This document shows, piece by piece, positions 26,301-33,238 of a DNA stretch of 34,459 nt. Position numbers and translations under genes: made by a program. Location of the stretch: the NCBI GenBank assembly GCA_013298165.1, contig JAAFJU010000039.1, positions 1-34,459 of the forward strand. Direction: 5' to 3'. The notes below the pieces were generated by a model. The model saw only the letters and a program-made list of their open reading frames with translations. It was not told where the DNA came from and did no database searches. The stretch comes from Synechococcales cyanobacterium bin31.maxbin.ball.101 (GTDB lineage: Bacteria; Cyanobacteriota; Cyanobacteriia; Leptolyngbyales; Leptolyngbyaceae). Positions within the stretch are counted from its first letter, which is position 1, and the number at the start of each line of letters is the position of its first letter.

Positions 26301-26650
26301 ACCTGCTCAAACACCTTCACCAAGCAAGCCACCTCAATATTTCCCTCCCCCTCCAAGGGTTTGCGCAACTCCGCCAGCATCACCGAATGCTCGATCGCCC
26401 TTGCCAACAGATCCCCTCTCTGTTTTCCGCCCCCATCGCAGTGATAAAACAAATGCGCCGACGGTGAAAAGCTCTCATCTTCAACGATCGCCGCCTCAAA
26501 CCCAGCCGCGATCGCCTTCTCCAACTCCCCCGGAAAAATCTTCGCCTTCCCCTTCTCCACCACCATCCCCGCCAACTTCCCCGCCGCCGAACCCACCGCC
26601 GAACCCGCCGTCGCTTTTAATACTCCTAGAAGTGCGCCCTCAATCACCAT
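23315..26650 (-). CDS. NACHT NTPase with C-terminal HEAT repeats (bacterial NLR-like)
   Basis: The protein has about 1111 residues from ATG 26650 (MVIEGALLGVLKATAGSAVG); the frame is open to 26797 but that part overlaps repeats and looks non-coding. Residues 1-30 are Gly/Ala-rich and hydrophobic, perhaps membrane-seeking. A helical region follows to about 250. The NACHT domain has Walker A LLGAPGSGKTTLA near 281, Walker B ALILLDGLDEVVDE near 372, then ITSRPAGYRWDF and the winged-helix motif FVHKTFQEYLTAEEIY. From about 780 there are eight or more 33-residue HEAT units (LLKDDDSNVRESAAVALGEL). NACHT-HEAT proteins belong to the bacterial NLR-like family with demonstrated antiphage members. Sensing by the HEAT array and oligomerisation through NACHT are inferred from the family. 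Confidence 0.9.
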   Translation of the reverse strand: MVIEGALLGVLKATAGSAVGSAAGKLAGMVVEKGKAKIFPGELEKAIAAGFEAAIVEDESFSPSAHLFYHCDGGGKQRGDLLARAIEHSVMLAELRKPLEGEGNIEVACLVKVFEQVAGELGLELVWGSLERWVTTFAAMFREKTAACIRFQVAKEQYLRQLAHRVDDVKFVGIAVSGQEVEKQEVLAQIFVMPDVREEKRQTIGMNDDALWARVQTIDWDGPDVVRRDMSDSQVSAHRQAQASAKQNAIAQEQRSWATRDRSGPKIPAQKVLTQSKNKAVLLGAPGSGKTTLASYFALMLCGQVGNDPTLIGLEAGQDWLPVVIRIRDWVLKPELGVLKYLQWYAEESLSVKALPIGFFEHWLERGRALILLDGLDEVVDEGQRRSIVEQIETFLGSYDACPAVITSRPAGYRWDFFNLESFPHYTLEPFDDRQVDTFIDHWYDSREVDKGLAKRRKEDLRSAFKGNDRIRRLSSNPLLLTIIALIHRYQAELPRRRFKLYESAVETLLKSWDSGKDLKLYGVLEYLKPDDVLYVLKKLAYWIHTQGSAGETDGGTLIDTDELMRQLQREIKARRKCDSHEAKAEAKRFVSFIQRRTGLLNEQGKDRYAFVHKTFQEYLTAEEIYDRFEEGEDEVIEEHIRSHLHDPHWREVLLLLVSKLKKKRAARAIEVVLRSGSEYEKWLKRDLLFAGWCLTEDPEGLKTVAEGLVGEILDGLVTIEVGDRERNGSKARSESAEIIKRLGETAVEADVWERLKSGEGAIDRFRLLEFQASLGCKEEAIETLLSLLKDDDSDVRDSASESLGKLGNASVEVLSELLKLLKDDDSNVRESAAVALGELENATAEVLSGLLKLLKADDSDIRFGAVVALGELKNASAEVLSGLLNLLKDDDRNVRFRAAGALVQLGSASPELVSLLLNALKDDDFDVRCCVAIVLGDLGYASQEVQGGLLNALKDDDRNVRAKAAVALGKLGSALPEVLGGLLNLLKDDTSWIRADAAVALVQLRSVSPEVLGGLLSLLKDDSSWVRVDAAVALIQLGNVSPEVLSELLNLLKENDSRIDLVIRSRAASALGKLGKKSIEVLPALVQWIEQQPDDVPIGAAIDALRSILE
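23400..24310 (-). repeat. 99-bp coding tandem array (HEAT units of the NACHT protein)
   Basis: CATCCTTGAGTAAG-type segments recur every 99 bp on the + strand (for example about 23591 and 23690), giving 33-residue HEAT units with LLKDDD..VR..AA.AL..L. At least eight units are recognisable; the last has four extra residues (LLKENDSRIDLVIRSRAA). The nearly regular period shows repeated duplication within the gene. It is not a CRISPR array: the units are translated and there are no unique spacers. Confidence 0.9.
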
Positions 26651-26874
26651 AGCAACCCGCCCATCAGAAATTTTCTCCAGTATGCCGCAAAAGCATAAAC
26701 TCTGGGATCTCCGATCTCTCCCTCTACGCCATCCTCCGATAATTCCCGTAGCCCCATTCCCAAAATCGCGACACAAGCAACTCCGATCGCGGCACAAGTA
26801 ACTCCGATCACCACAAAAGCAACTCCGATCGTGACCAAAGCAACTAACACAACAACAAAAGTACCTTCAGGCAT
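26644..26874 (-). CDS. Possible 76-residue hydrophobic protein overlapping the NACHT start (doubtful)
   Basis: An ORF from ATG 26874 ends TGA at 26644-26646, overlapping the NACHT ATG (ATGGTGA), an arrangement that allows coupled translation. Its N-terminal half is strongly hydrophobic (FVVVLVALVTIGVAFVVIGV), like a membrane helix, and the C-terminal half is charged (LRELSEDGVEGEIGDPRVYA). However, the hydrophobic part is encoded by a 21-bp repeat that is also open on the other strand, and I see no ribosome site. It may be an artefact of repeat composition. Confidence 0.25.
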   Translation of the reverse strand: MPEGTFVVVLVALVTIGVAFVVIGVTCAAIGVACVAILGMGLRELSEDGVEGEIGDPRVYAFAAYWRKFLMGGLLW

Positions 26875-27197
26875 CCCAAGAGCAACTCATAAGACACCAC
26901 AAGCAACTCATGAAGCGACATCAGCAACTCCCATCACCACAAAAGCAGCTTCCGGCCTGACCAGAGTGACTCCAAAGCCGATCGAAGCTGCTTACCTTAA
27001 CCCGATCGCAGCAATTCTCATAACTTAATCGATCAATATTGCAAACCTTCCAATCAATTAGCAAAACACTATCAACACCATCGAGAATTTAATGCTGTTA
27101 CTAAATTTGAAACCTCACCCCATTCACTCAATCACATTGCCACACTGGATTTATTCAAGTCAAACCATAATGACACTCAAATCACACTCATTGTCCT
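26651..27197. other. 547-bp region without a secure gene, holding the 21-bp repeat
   Basis: Between the NACHT start and the secreted-protein gene I find only the 21-bp array (26777-27000), the doubtful ORF 26644-26874, and AT-rich sequence 27005-27197 that should contain the promoter of the 27198 gene. No tRNA, transposase or CRISPR was seen. Confidence 0.7.
26777..27000. repeat. Eleven-unit degenerate 21-bp tandem repeat in perfect register
   Basis: Units start at 26777, 26798, 26819, 26840, 26861, 26882, 26903, 26924, 26945, 26966 and 26987, each beginning GCAACT or a close variant (GTAACT, GTACCT, GCAGCT, GTGACT). The units have diverged strongly, yet no indel breaks the 21-base step. On the + strand the frame is open from 26699 to a stop at 27026-27028, reading heptads such as ATPITTK and ATHKTPQ, but has no ATG. 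Confidence 0.85.
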
Positions 27198-28016
27198 ATG
27201 AAACGCACAATTCAATCCCTAACCCTCACGACCACCCTTGCCCTCAGCCTCAGTAGCGCGATCGCCGTTGCCCTCCCCATTTTCTCATCCCCAGCACCCG
27301 CCCAAGCCCTGCGATTATTAGCAACAGAGCGACCAGGCCCTGCTTCTGAGGGACAAGGAACCTTAAAATTCCGTGGGCAAACCCGTCGCATTTTGACGAT
27401 GATGGAAACCTATCGCAGAGATGACAAACGGACTTTTATTTTGACCTTATCAGACGGTACAACCTTACGCTTAACGGGCAAAATGAATGCAAATCAATCC
27501 ATTTTGACGCTCACTAATGGCGGATTTAATGTCCGAGGCGATTACCAAAGTCAAGCCGATATCACAGGTCGGTTAACCGTTAGTACCGATCGCACCATGA
27601 TCACGGGATTAGCGGGTCGCATTGTCTTTGATGGTCAACCCATTGACCTGCAATTCACTCGTTTTGAACAATACGTCGGAAAAGGCAGTCTACAATTCCG
27701 AGGACAAGTGACGATCATCGATCGGATAAATTACAGACATTGGACTGCAAATCATCCAAAAACATTGACCCTACAACTCCGTGATGGTCGTCAGGTGACG
27801 CTACGAGGCATCGTTCAAGGACAAGGCGATCGCAAAACACTTCAAGTGCGATCGGGTATATTTACGTTGCAACCCAATCAACCGCCAAGCAACGCAGATT
27901 TGAAAGGTGATTTGAACATCCTTGAAAATGCCGATGGCACCTGGCGATCGCTCACGGGAACACTTCAGTTTGATGGACAACCGATTGCCATTCGCTTTTT
28001 GGTAAACGCTCGTTAA
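27198..28016 (+). CDS. Secreted two-repeat beta-rich protein, unknown function
   Basis: The protein has 272 residues with a signal peptide (LTLTTTLALSLSSAIAVALP, ending near PAPAQA). The mature part is an internal duplication. The first half has GTLKFRGQTRRILTMMETYR, then LTLSDGTTLRLTGKM and FDGQPIDLQFTR. The second half has GSLQFRGQVTIIDRINYRHW, then LQLRDGRQVTLRGIV and FDGQPIAIRFLV. Each half is about 115 residues and should be a beta-sandwich or barrel. I do not recognise the family. It stands alone, divergent to the NACHT gene and convergent to the hydrolase, so function cannot be inferred from context. Confidence 0.85.
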   Translation: MKRTIQSLTLTTTLALSLSSAIAVALPIFSSPAPAQALRLLATERPGPASEGQGTLKFRGQTRRILTMMETYRRDDKRTFILTLSDGTTLRLTGKMNANQSILTLTNGGFNVRGDYQSQADITGRLTVSTDRTMITGLAGRIVFDGQPIDLQFTRFEQYVGKGSLQFRGQVTIIDRINYRHWTANHPKTLTLQLRDGRQVTLRGIVQGQGDRKTLQVRSGIFTLQPNQPPSNADLKGDLNILENADGTWRSLTGTLQFDGQPIAIRFLVNAR

Positions 28017-28063
28017 TCCATCAGAACTAATCATCAGTCCGGTCAGTCTGAATATGTTTTATG

Positions 28064-28083
28064 TCCCCCCAGAATTGGGGGGA
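28064..28083. terminator. C6/G6 hairpin between convergent genes
   Basis: TCCCCCCAGAATTGGGGGGA forms a 7-bp stem with a 6-base loop. It lies between the secreted-protein gene and the convergent hydrolase gene and shares its core (CCCC...AATT..GGGG) with the dispersed repeats at 10314-10394 and 34280-34316. It has no clear U-tract, so termination is likely only by position. Confidence 0.45.
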
Positions 28084-28122
28084 TGCCCTATCATCACGAA
28101 TGAATTCGCGATGGTAAACCCA

Positions 28123-28917
28123 TTACCGGAACTGCTTCAACCAACGATCGATCGTCTCCCAATACGTCTTCCCCGCCACCGCAGACACATCATTATGTCC
28201 CGCCCCCGGCACCGACAAAAACGCCCTCGGACCCACCGCACTCTCATACAACGATCGACCATGCCAATAGGGAATTACCCGATCGTCTGTCCCATGAATG
28301 ATTAAAACCGGAACGCGAGTTTGACGTAAATGTGATTGGTTTGGGAATTTCTCAAAGGGCAAAATCTGAACCGGAACCACAACGCGGAAGGTACTAATAA
28401 ACGTACTCTCCAAAATCATCCCCGCCACAGGTTTTCGCGCAGCCAAATAGGTACTGGGACCACCCCCCACCGATCGGCCATAGAGCAAGATCCGATCGGG
28501 CGGCACCCTAAGCTCCTCCGTCAAATATTGATAAGCCCGTTCAACATCACCATACACATTCGACACCGACGCAGACCCTTCGCTCTTCCCATACCCACGA
28601 TAATCATAGGCCAACACATTCAATCCTAAATCTCGAAACCGTTCCATTTCCGATTCCAGATCTCCGAGATCTTCACCATTTCCATGACTCATCAGCAGCG
28701 TGTATTTTGCCTGAGGATTTTGGAAATAACGAATGGCGATCGACTGCCCCTGAGCAATCGACAACGACTTCAAACCGGGCAACGTCTCATAGCTCGTCGG
28801 CGGCGACGGAAGAATGCTGCGATCGCTAAACCCATAGGCATACACCGCCACCGTCCCATAGCCCAGCAACACCAATCGAGCCGATCGATACAACCAGTAC
28901 TTCCAATTAATATCCAC
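28123..28917 (-). CDS. Membrane-anchored alpha/beta hydrolase (BEM46/ABHD13-like)
   Basis: The protein has 264 residues from a GTG at 28917. An N-terminal anchor (ARLVLLGYGTVAVYAYGF) precedes the hydrolase core: SHGNGEDLGD oxyanion loop, nucleophile Ser in LLYGRSVGGGPS (G-x-S-x-G), acid in IIHGTDDRVIP, and His in GAGHNDVS. All catalytic elements are present. The family resembles BEM46-like serine hydrolases whose substrates are mostly unknown. The start shares one base with the stop of the upstream nucleotidyltransferase gene (TAGTG), so the two are translationally coupled. Confidence 0.9.
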   Translation of the reverse strand: MDINWKYWLYRSARLVLLGYGTVAVYAYGFSDRSILPSPPTSYETLPGLKSLSIAQGQSIAIRYFQNPQAKYTLLMSHGNGEDLGDLESEMERFRDLGLNVLAYDYRGYGKSEGSASVSNVYGDVERAYQYLTEELRVPPDRILLYGRSVGGGPSTYLAARKPVAGMILESTFISTFRVVVPVQILPFEKFPNQSHLRQTRVPVLIIHGTDDRVIPYWHGRSLYESAVGPRAFLSVPGAGHNDVSAVAGKTYWETIDRWLKQFR

Positions 28918-29291
28918 TACCGAATCCCGTCATAAACCACTTTTCCCGTTTGAAACGCCTCTGTAATAATGTGATTCACCGTTCCATTCCAATACTTCAC
29001 CTCATCTGGTGTCACGACCAAAATATCCATCGAACAGGGCATCGGCTTAAACAATAACCGAATCGGCGTCGATCGTTTGTTACGAGGACGATCGGTTTCC
29101 ATCACCACCATCAGATCCAAATCACTATCCGGTGTAGGAACCCCATTTGCATAGGAACCAAACAACAGAATTTTCTCAGGACTAAATGCTGTTGTAATCA
29201 TTGAGATCACATCATCGATCGTCTCCTGTGAGATGAGTTGTCCAAGCGACTGTGCAGAAACCATGGGTCTATCCAAGAGCATGAACGCCAT
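28917..29291 (-). CDS. Minimal nucleotidyltransferase (MNT-type) without a HEPN partner
   Basis: The protein has 124 residues; inner Met codons at residues 4 and 10 are alternative starts. The motif LLFGSYANGVPTPDSDLDLM has the G-S...D-x-D core of pol-beta-type minimal nucleotidyltransferases, and a third Asp is likely in MDILVV. Such MNT proteins usually pair with a HEPN toxin (MntA-HepT), which they modify by adenylylation. Here the following gene is the hydrolase and no HEPN-like ORF with R-x4-6-H is next to it. It is either a solo MNT or one that lost its partner. Confidence 0.85.
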   Translation of the reverse strand: MAFMLLDRPMVSAQSLGQLISQETIDDVISMITTAFSPEKILLFGSYANGVPTPDSDLDLMVVMETDRPRNKRSTPIRLLFKPMPCSMDILVVTPDEVKYWNGTVNHIITEAFQTGKVVYDGIR

Positions 29292-29368
29292 TCTTAACAG
29301 TTTAAGGGATTAATGCATAATTGTGGCGTATTACAGCTAACTCGCAAACCCCGAGAACCCCGCAACAA

Positions 29369-30751
29369 TCACCGAATCATCTCCTGCAACGCCGTTTGTA
29401 AGTCCTGGGTCAATTGCGTTACCGCTTGCTTCGCCGATCGCCGATCGCGAGAATAATCTGCAAACCGATCGGACACCACGATCGGCGTCCCGATCGTTAC
29501 CAGCCCACGCTTTTTACCCAACCGAGGCCGTTCTAGCCCAGGCCGATCGACGCAAATCTTTTGCACCATTTCCCAAGTTAACAGCAACGTCTCCGCAAAG
29601 CGCTCCACCGTCATCTTCTCCCGCACATACTTCCCCGTCACCGCCACAAAGCCCTCCACCAATCGCATATGCCACAAGCGCAGACTCGCCTCCTCCGCCA
29701 CCCGATCGGCCAACCCTCGCTCTAATACCGACGACGTTTCTAAATTTAAATCCTCGCGGTAAATCAACTCCCAAGCCAACTGTTCCAGGCGACGACAGCG
29801 ATCGATCACCGATCCTCGGCCCTGCACCCCAAAGTGAGTCTCCGCGACGATTAAAGCCTGATTCATTAAATAGTTTAAGCGTTGTCCAAAAATAGCATTT
29901 GTGTCCCCTAATACATTGTCAGCCTCTGGAAACTCGCAATGGTAAAACCGTTTGTAATGCGTTTCCATCATCGATAACAAATGCTCACCCAGACGATACA
30001 TCCGGTGATACAGTTGCTCATCTAACGTATCCCCGATCGCACCATCCGACACCTGCAACCCACAGTCCCGCTCCAACTCCCCCAGCAATTGCTGAATCGC
30101 CGCCCAAGGAGACGCCATATATTTGTATTGCACCCCGATCGGCACAATGATCACCCGCTCATCCCGGCCCGCTTTATGCAGATCCTCCGCACACCAAAAG
30201 GCCATCTGCGCAATTCCCGGCTCCAAGGGACTAATGATTTCACTGTGACCATTGGTCCCACCTTCCGGAGCCGCCAACAGCGGAAACTTACCATCCAGCA
30301 AAATCTTCCGCGCACTTTTCAGCCCCGCCCGATCGACCTTCCCTCGCATGATCGGCGTCCCACCCAAGCGCGAATAGAGTTTTCCCATGAGCTGACCCGC
30401 CCACAAGGGAATCCCCCGATCGTACATAAAGTGCGCATGGGTCACATGCCGAAACGTCACGCCCATTTTTTTCGCTCTCTGCGGCAATAACCGACCCAAG
30501 GTATACCCGATACAAATCGGATCATCCACACTCGGATGGCGAAAGGCCAGCAGCACTCGCACCTTTTGACCTTCAAAATCCTGATACACCTGCACCAGCC
30601 TCTCTAAATTTGAAGCCTCCACCTGGGCGATCGCCGTCTTCGATCGCATCCACAGCGGCAGCAGCAACTTCGTTAACCACACCACCTTCAGATCTAGATT
30701 CGGAGCAATAAAATCAAGGGGCGGTTGGGCCGGGGTCAACGATCGAGACAT
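29369..30751 (-). CDS. PlsC-like glycerolipid acyltransferase
   Basis: The protein has 460 residues. Motif I is FRHPSVDDP (H72-x4-D77), followed by LYSRLGGTPIMRGKVDRAGL and motif III APEGGTNGHSE, then VIIVPIGVQYKY. These are the lysophosphatidic-acid acyltransferase (LPLAT) signatures, in the divergent form APEGG in place of PEGTR. The long C-terminal half (260-460) is helical and not part of the minimal PlsC domain; it is common in cyanobacterial homologues. It should act at the membrane on 1-acylglycerol-3-phosphate or a related acceptor; the exact substrate cannot be read from sequence. It is divergent to ocp over 282 bp. Confidence 0.85.
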   Translation of the reverse strand: MSRSLTPAQPPLDFIAPNLDLKVVWLTKLLLPLWMRSKTAIAQVEASNLERLVQVYQDFEGQKVRVLLAFRHPSVDDPICIGYTLGRLLPQRAKKMGVTFRHVTHAHFMYDRGIPLWAGQLMGKLYSRLGGTPIMRGKVDRAGLKSARKILLDGKFPLLAAPEGGTNGHSEIISPLEPGIAQMAFWCAEDLHKAGRDERVIIVPIGVQYKYMASPWAAIQQLLGELERDCGLQVSDGAIGDTLDEQLYHRMYRLGEHLLSMMETHYKRFYHCEFPEADNVLGDTNAIFGQRLNYLMNQALIVAETHFGVQGRGSVIDRCRRLEQLAWELIYREDLNLETSSVLERGLADRVAEEASLRLWHMRLVEGFVAVTGKYVREKMTVERFAETLLLTWEMVQKICVDRPGLERPRLGKKRGLVTIGTPIVVSDRFADYSRDRRSAKQAVTQLTQDLQTALQEMIR

Positions 30752-30780
30752 GGGAAAGACTCCATATATTACGCAGGGTA

Positions 30781-30837
30781 AATAAGTATTCTTATTCCAG
30801 AATGCCCCAGATTAAAGATCCCCTGCATCTCTATAAT
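30781..30837. promoter_or_regulatory. Inverted repeat and TATAAT box in the acyltransferase-ocp intergenic region
   Basis: AATAAGTATTCTTATT (30781-30796) is a perfect 6-bp inverted repeat with a 4-base loop, operator-like in size. A TATAAT box lies at 30832-30837 on the + strand, about 195 bases before the ocp start, but its -35 position is poor. If used, ocp mRNA has a long 5' leader. Weak evidence. Confidence 0.35.
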
Positions 30838-31033
30838 AAATAGGTTCGGATTTCTGCACTCCTAACAAGATGTAGAACTGTGAACACTTTCTGTTACGAT
30901 TCTTAACGTTGGGTTGAAGCGTTCCCATAGTTCAAGGCTTAGTCTGTTCAGCGGTTCAGAGTGATCCAGGGCCTATCTACGACTCAGCTCCGATTAGATT
31001 GTGTTGTTTTAAGATTTTTGAGGATGCTCGAAC

Positions 31034-31987
31034 ATGGCTTTTACCATTGACTCAGCCCGTGGGATTTTCCCAAACACCCTTGCTGCTGACGCTGTACCCG
31101 CAACCGTTGCTCGCTTTACCCAGCTCAAGGCAGAAGACCAACTGGCGCTGATCTGGTTTGCTTATCTTGAAATGGGCAAGACCATCACGATGGCCGCTCC
31201 TGGTGCTGCAAGTATGCAGTTTGCAGAAAACACGCTGAACGAAATCCGCACCATGACCCCGCTCCAACAGAGTCAGGCGATGTGTGACTTGGCTAACCGC
31301 GTGGACACCCCCGTCAGCCGCGCCTACGCCATCTGGACCCCCAACTTGAAACTCGGATTCTGGCACCGTTTGGGTGAGTGGATGGAGCAAGGTCTCGTCG
31401 CACCGATTCCCGAAGGTTACAAACTTTCTGCTAACGCAACAGCCGTCCTCAGCTCCATTCAAGGACTCGATGCAGGCCAACAAATCACCGTGTTGCGCAA
31501 CTGTGTGCTTGACATGGGTTACGACACCAACAAATTGGGTGAGTTCCAGCGCGTTAGCGAACCGATCGAACTGCCCAAGGTCGAACGCACCAAAGTCGCG
31601 ATCGAAGGCGTCACGAATCAGACGATCTTGGATTACATGGACAACATGAACGCCAACGACTTCGACACCTTGATCAAACTCTTCGCCGCTGACGGTGCAT
31701 TGCAGCCTCCTTTCCAGCGTCCGATCGTCGGTCAAGATGCCGTCCTCAAGTTCTTCCGCGAAGAATGCCAAAACCTCAAGCTCATCCCTGAGCGCGGTAT
31801 CTCCGAAGAAGCAGATGGTGGCTACACCCAAATCAAAGTCACAGGCAAATGCCAAACTCCATGGTTCGGTGGTAACGTCGGCATGAACATTGCATGGCGC
31901 TTCCTGCTCAATCCCGATGGTAAAGTCTTCTTCGTGGCGATCGACCTCTTGGCATCTCCTAAGGAATTGCTGAACTTTGCTCGCTAA
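31034..31987 (+). CDS. ocp: Orange carotenoid protein, OCP1 type
   Basis: The protein has 317 residues. The keto-carotenoid contacts are all present at canonical numbers: W41, Y44, W110 in the N-domain and Y201, W288 in the C-domain. So is the interdomain salt bridge R155-E244. Blue-green light breaks the carotenoid hydrogen bonds to Y201/W288, the domains part, and the N-domain quenches the phycobilisome. The close match over the whole length to OCP1, together with an frp gene nearby, argues for OCP1 rather than OCP2 or OCPX. GAGG about 10 bases before the ATG is a usable ribosome site. Confidence 0.98.
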   Translation: MAFTIDSARGIFPNTLAADAVPATVARFTQLKAEDQLALIWFAYLEMGKTITMAAPGAASMQFAENTLNEIRTMTPLQQSQAMCDLANRVDTPVSRAYAIWTPNLKLGFWHRLGEWMEQGLVAPIPEGYKLSANATAVLSSIQGLDAGQQITVLRNCVLDMGYDTNKLGEFQRVSEPIELPKVERTKVAIEGVTNQTILDYMDNMNANDFDTLIKLFAADGALQPPFQRPIVGQDAVLKFFREECQNLKLIPERGISEEADGGYTQIKVTGKCQTPWFGGNVGMNIAWRFLLNPDGKVFFVAIDLLASPKELLNFAR

Positions 31988-32042
31988 TTACTTCTCCCCA
32001 GAAGTCGTCTAAATGCTCAGGCTAAATGCTCAGATCTAACCG

Positions 32043-32765
32043 TTGAGGCTTACTTTGACATCTGAAGACTCCCCTTTTTTTAATCACTTAGGGCTGGTCT
32101 GGGCGATCGTCATTGTGAGCCTCTGGGTTGGAACATTCATCGTTTTTTTGGGTTTAGATTTAGCCGCATTGTCGCCTTTTCACTGGGCCGCGATCGTCTT
32201 GATCCGAACCTTTTTTCATACAGGGCTATTCATCTTGGCCCATGACGCCATGCATGGCAGTCTGATTCCCAGCAATGCTGCGATCAATCAGGGATTAGGG
32301 CGACTCTTTTTAGGTCTGTATGCCGTACTGCCCTACGATCGTGTCCAGAGCAATCACCATAAGCACCACCAAAGTCCCGGTAAACCAGGCGACCCTGACT
32401 TTCACAATGGAATCCAGACCCATCCATTATTTTGGTATTTTCAATTTTTAGGGTCCTACGTCTCAATTCCACAGATGACTCTGTTCGTCACGGTGATTGG
32501 CTGTGGACTCGCCGCAGCAATTCTGTTGCTTCACGTCTCAGTGACAAATTGCGTTTTGGTGTGGATGGTGCCGTTGATTTTAAGTTCCCTACAATTGTTT
32601 TGTTTTGGAACTTATTTTCCCCACCGGGACGATCGCACAGGACCTCAGAGTACCTACTATCCAAAATTACTGTCTCTCCTTGTTTGCTACCACTTCAGCT
32701 ATCACCAAGAGCATCATCTATACCCTGACGTAGCTTGGTATAGGCTCCCGAATTGTCGATCTTAA
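32043..32765 (+). CDS. crtW: Beta-carotene ketolase CrtW
   Basis: The protein has 240 residues from a TTG at 32043 (TTGAGGCTTAC; TTG at 32055 is an alternative, and no ATG fits). The diiron His boxes are H67DAMH71, NHHKHH (105-109) and YHQEHH (221-225), with HG...DPDF and YFPHRDDR also as in CrtW. Four hydrophobic segments place it in the membrane. CrtW adds 4-keto groups to beta-carotene, giving echinenone/canthaxanthin, the pigments OCP binds. It lies 55 bp after ocp on the same strand, a known pairing. Confidence 0.95.
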   Translation: MRLTLTSEDSPFFNHLGLVWAIVIVSLWVGTFIVFLGLDLAALSPFHWAAIVLIRTFFHTGLFILAHDAMHGSLIPSNAAINQGLGRLFLGLYAVLPYDRVQSNHHKHHQSPGKPGDPDFHNGIQTHPLFWYFQFLGSYVSIPQMTLFVTVIGCGLAAAILLLHVSVTNCVLVWMVPLILSSLQLFCFGTYFPHRDDRTGPQSTYYPKLLSLLVCYHFSYHQEHHLYPDVAWYRLPNCRS

Positions 32766-32909
32766 ACGACTGATTTAGCGTTTGAAGCGTCTGGGTAAAT
32801 TCATTGAATTTAATCTATTTTACCCCTAGCATTTCTAGACTAGAATCGGTACAATAAGTTAAGTAAAACAATTCAATAATCTTTATTAATTAGGAAACAG
32901 GTCATTGCA

Positions 32910-33236
32910 ATGCAGGCTAGCGAAGTAGATTGGTCCCAGAAAGAACGTGAGATTGCTCAAAAGGCACTCGAAACGGCTTACACTCGGGAAGCGAATACGA
33001 TCGTTAACCTTGTAAGAGAAAAATCGGGCGAAATCAGTTGTCTTGACGACTTGTGGAAACTGCACGACTTCCTCAGTGCAAGACGTCACGACATTGATGG
33101 CAAGTACGATGATAGTCAATCGATGTTTGTGTTTGTGTTTGCAAGATTGATCAAAGAAGGCTGGCTGACGATCGATGAGCTTGAAGGTCTCGATCGGGCC
33201 AAGGTCAGCAAAGTGAGTTTGATGACGCGGATGTAA
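32910..33236 (+). CDS. frp: Fluorescence recovery protein
   Basis: The protein has 108 residues. The segment DDLWKLHDFLSARRHDIDGK and then YDDSQSMFVFVFARLIKEGW is the FRP signature; W49, D53 and R59 correspond to the residues known to contact the OCP C-domain. FRP binds light-activated OCP, speeds its return to the inactive orange form and detaches it from the phycobilisome. The 144-bp gap after crtW contains AT-rich sequence with a possible TACAAT box at 32850, so frp may have its own promoter. It ends 2 bp from the convergent recombinase stop. Confidence 0.95.
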   Translation: MQASEVDWSQKEREIAQKALETAYTREANTIVNLVREKSGEISCLDDLWKLHDFLSARRHDIDGKYDDSQSMFVFVFARLIKEGWLTIDELEGLDRAKVSKVSLMTRM

Positions 33237-33238
33237 TC

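Noticed and set aside
26777-27000. 21-bp repeat as a CRISPR or iteron origin
   Set aside because: Units are contiguous without spacers and too diverged for iterons; no replication initiator gene is nearby.
31052-31855. 267-codon open frame antisense to ocp
   Set aside because: It is a shadow of the ocp codons; OCP residues are fully conserved on the sense strand.
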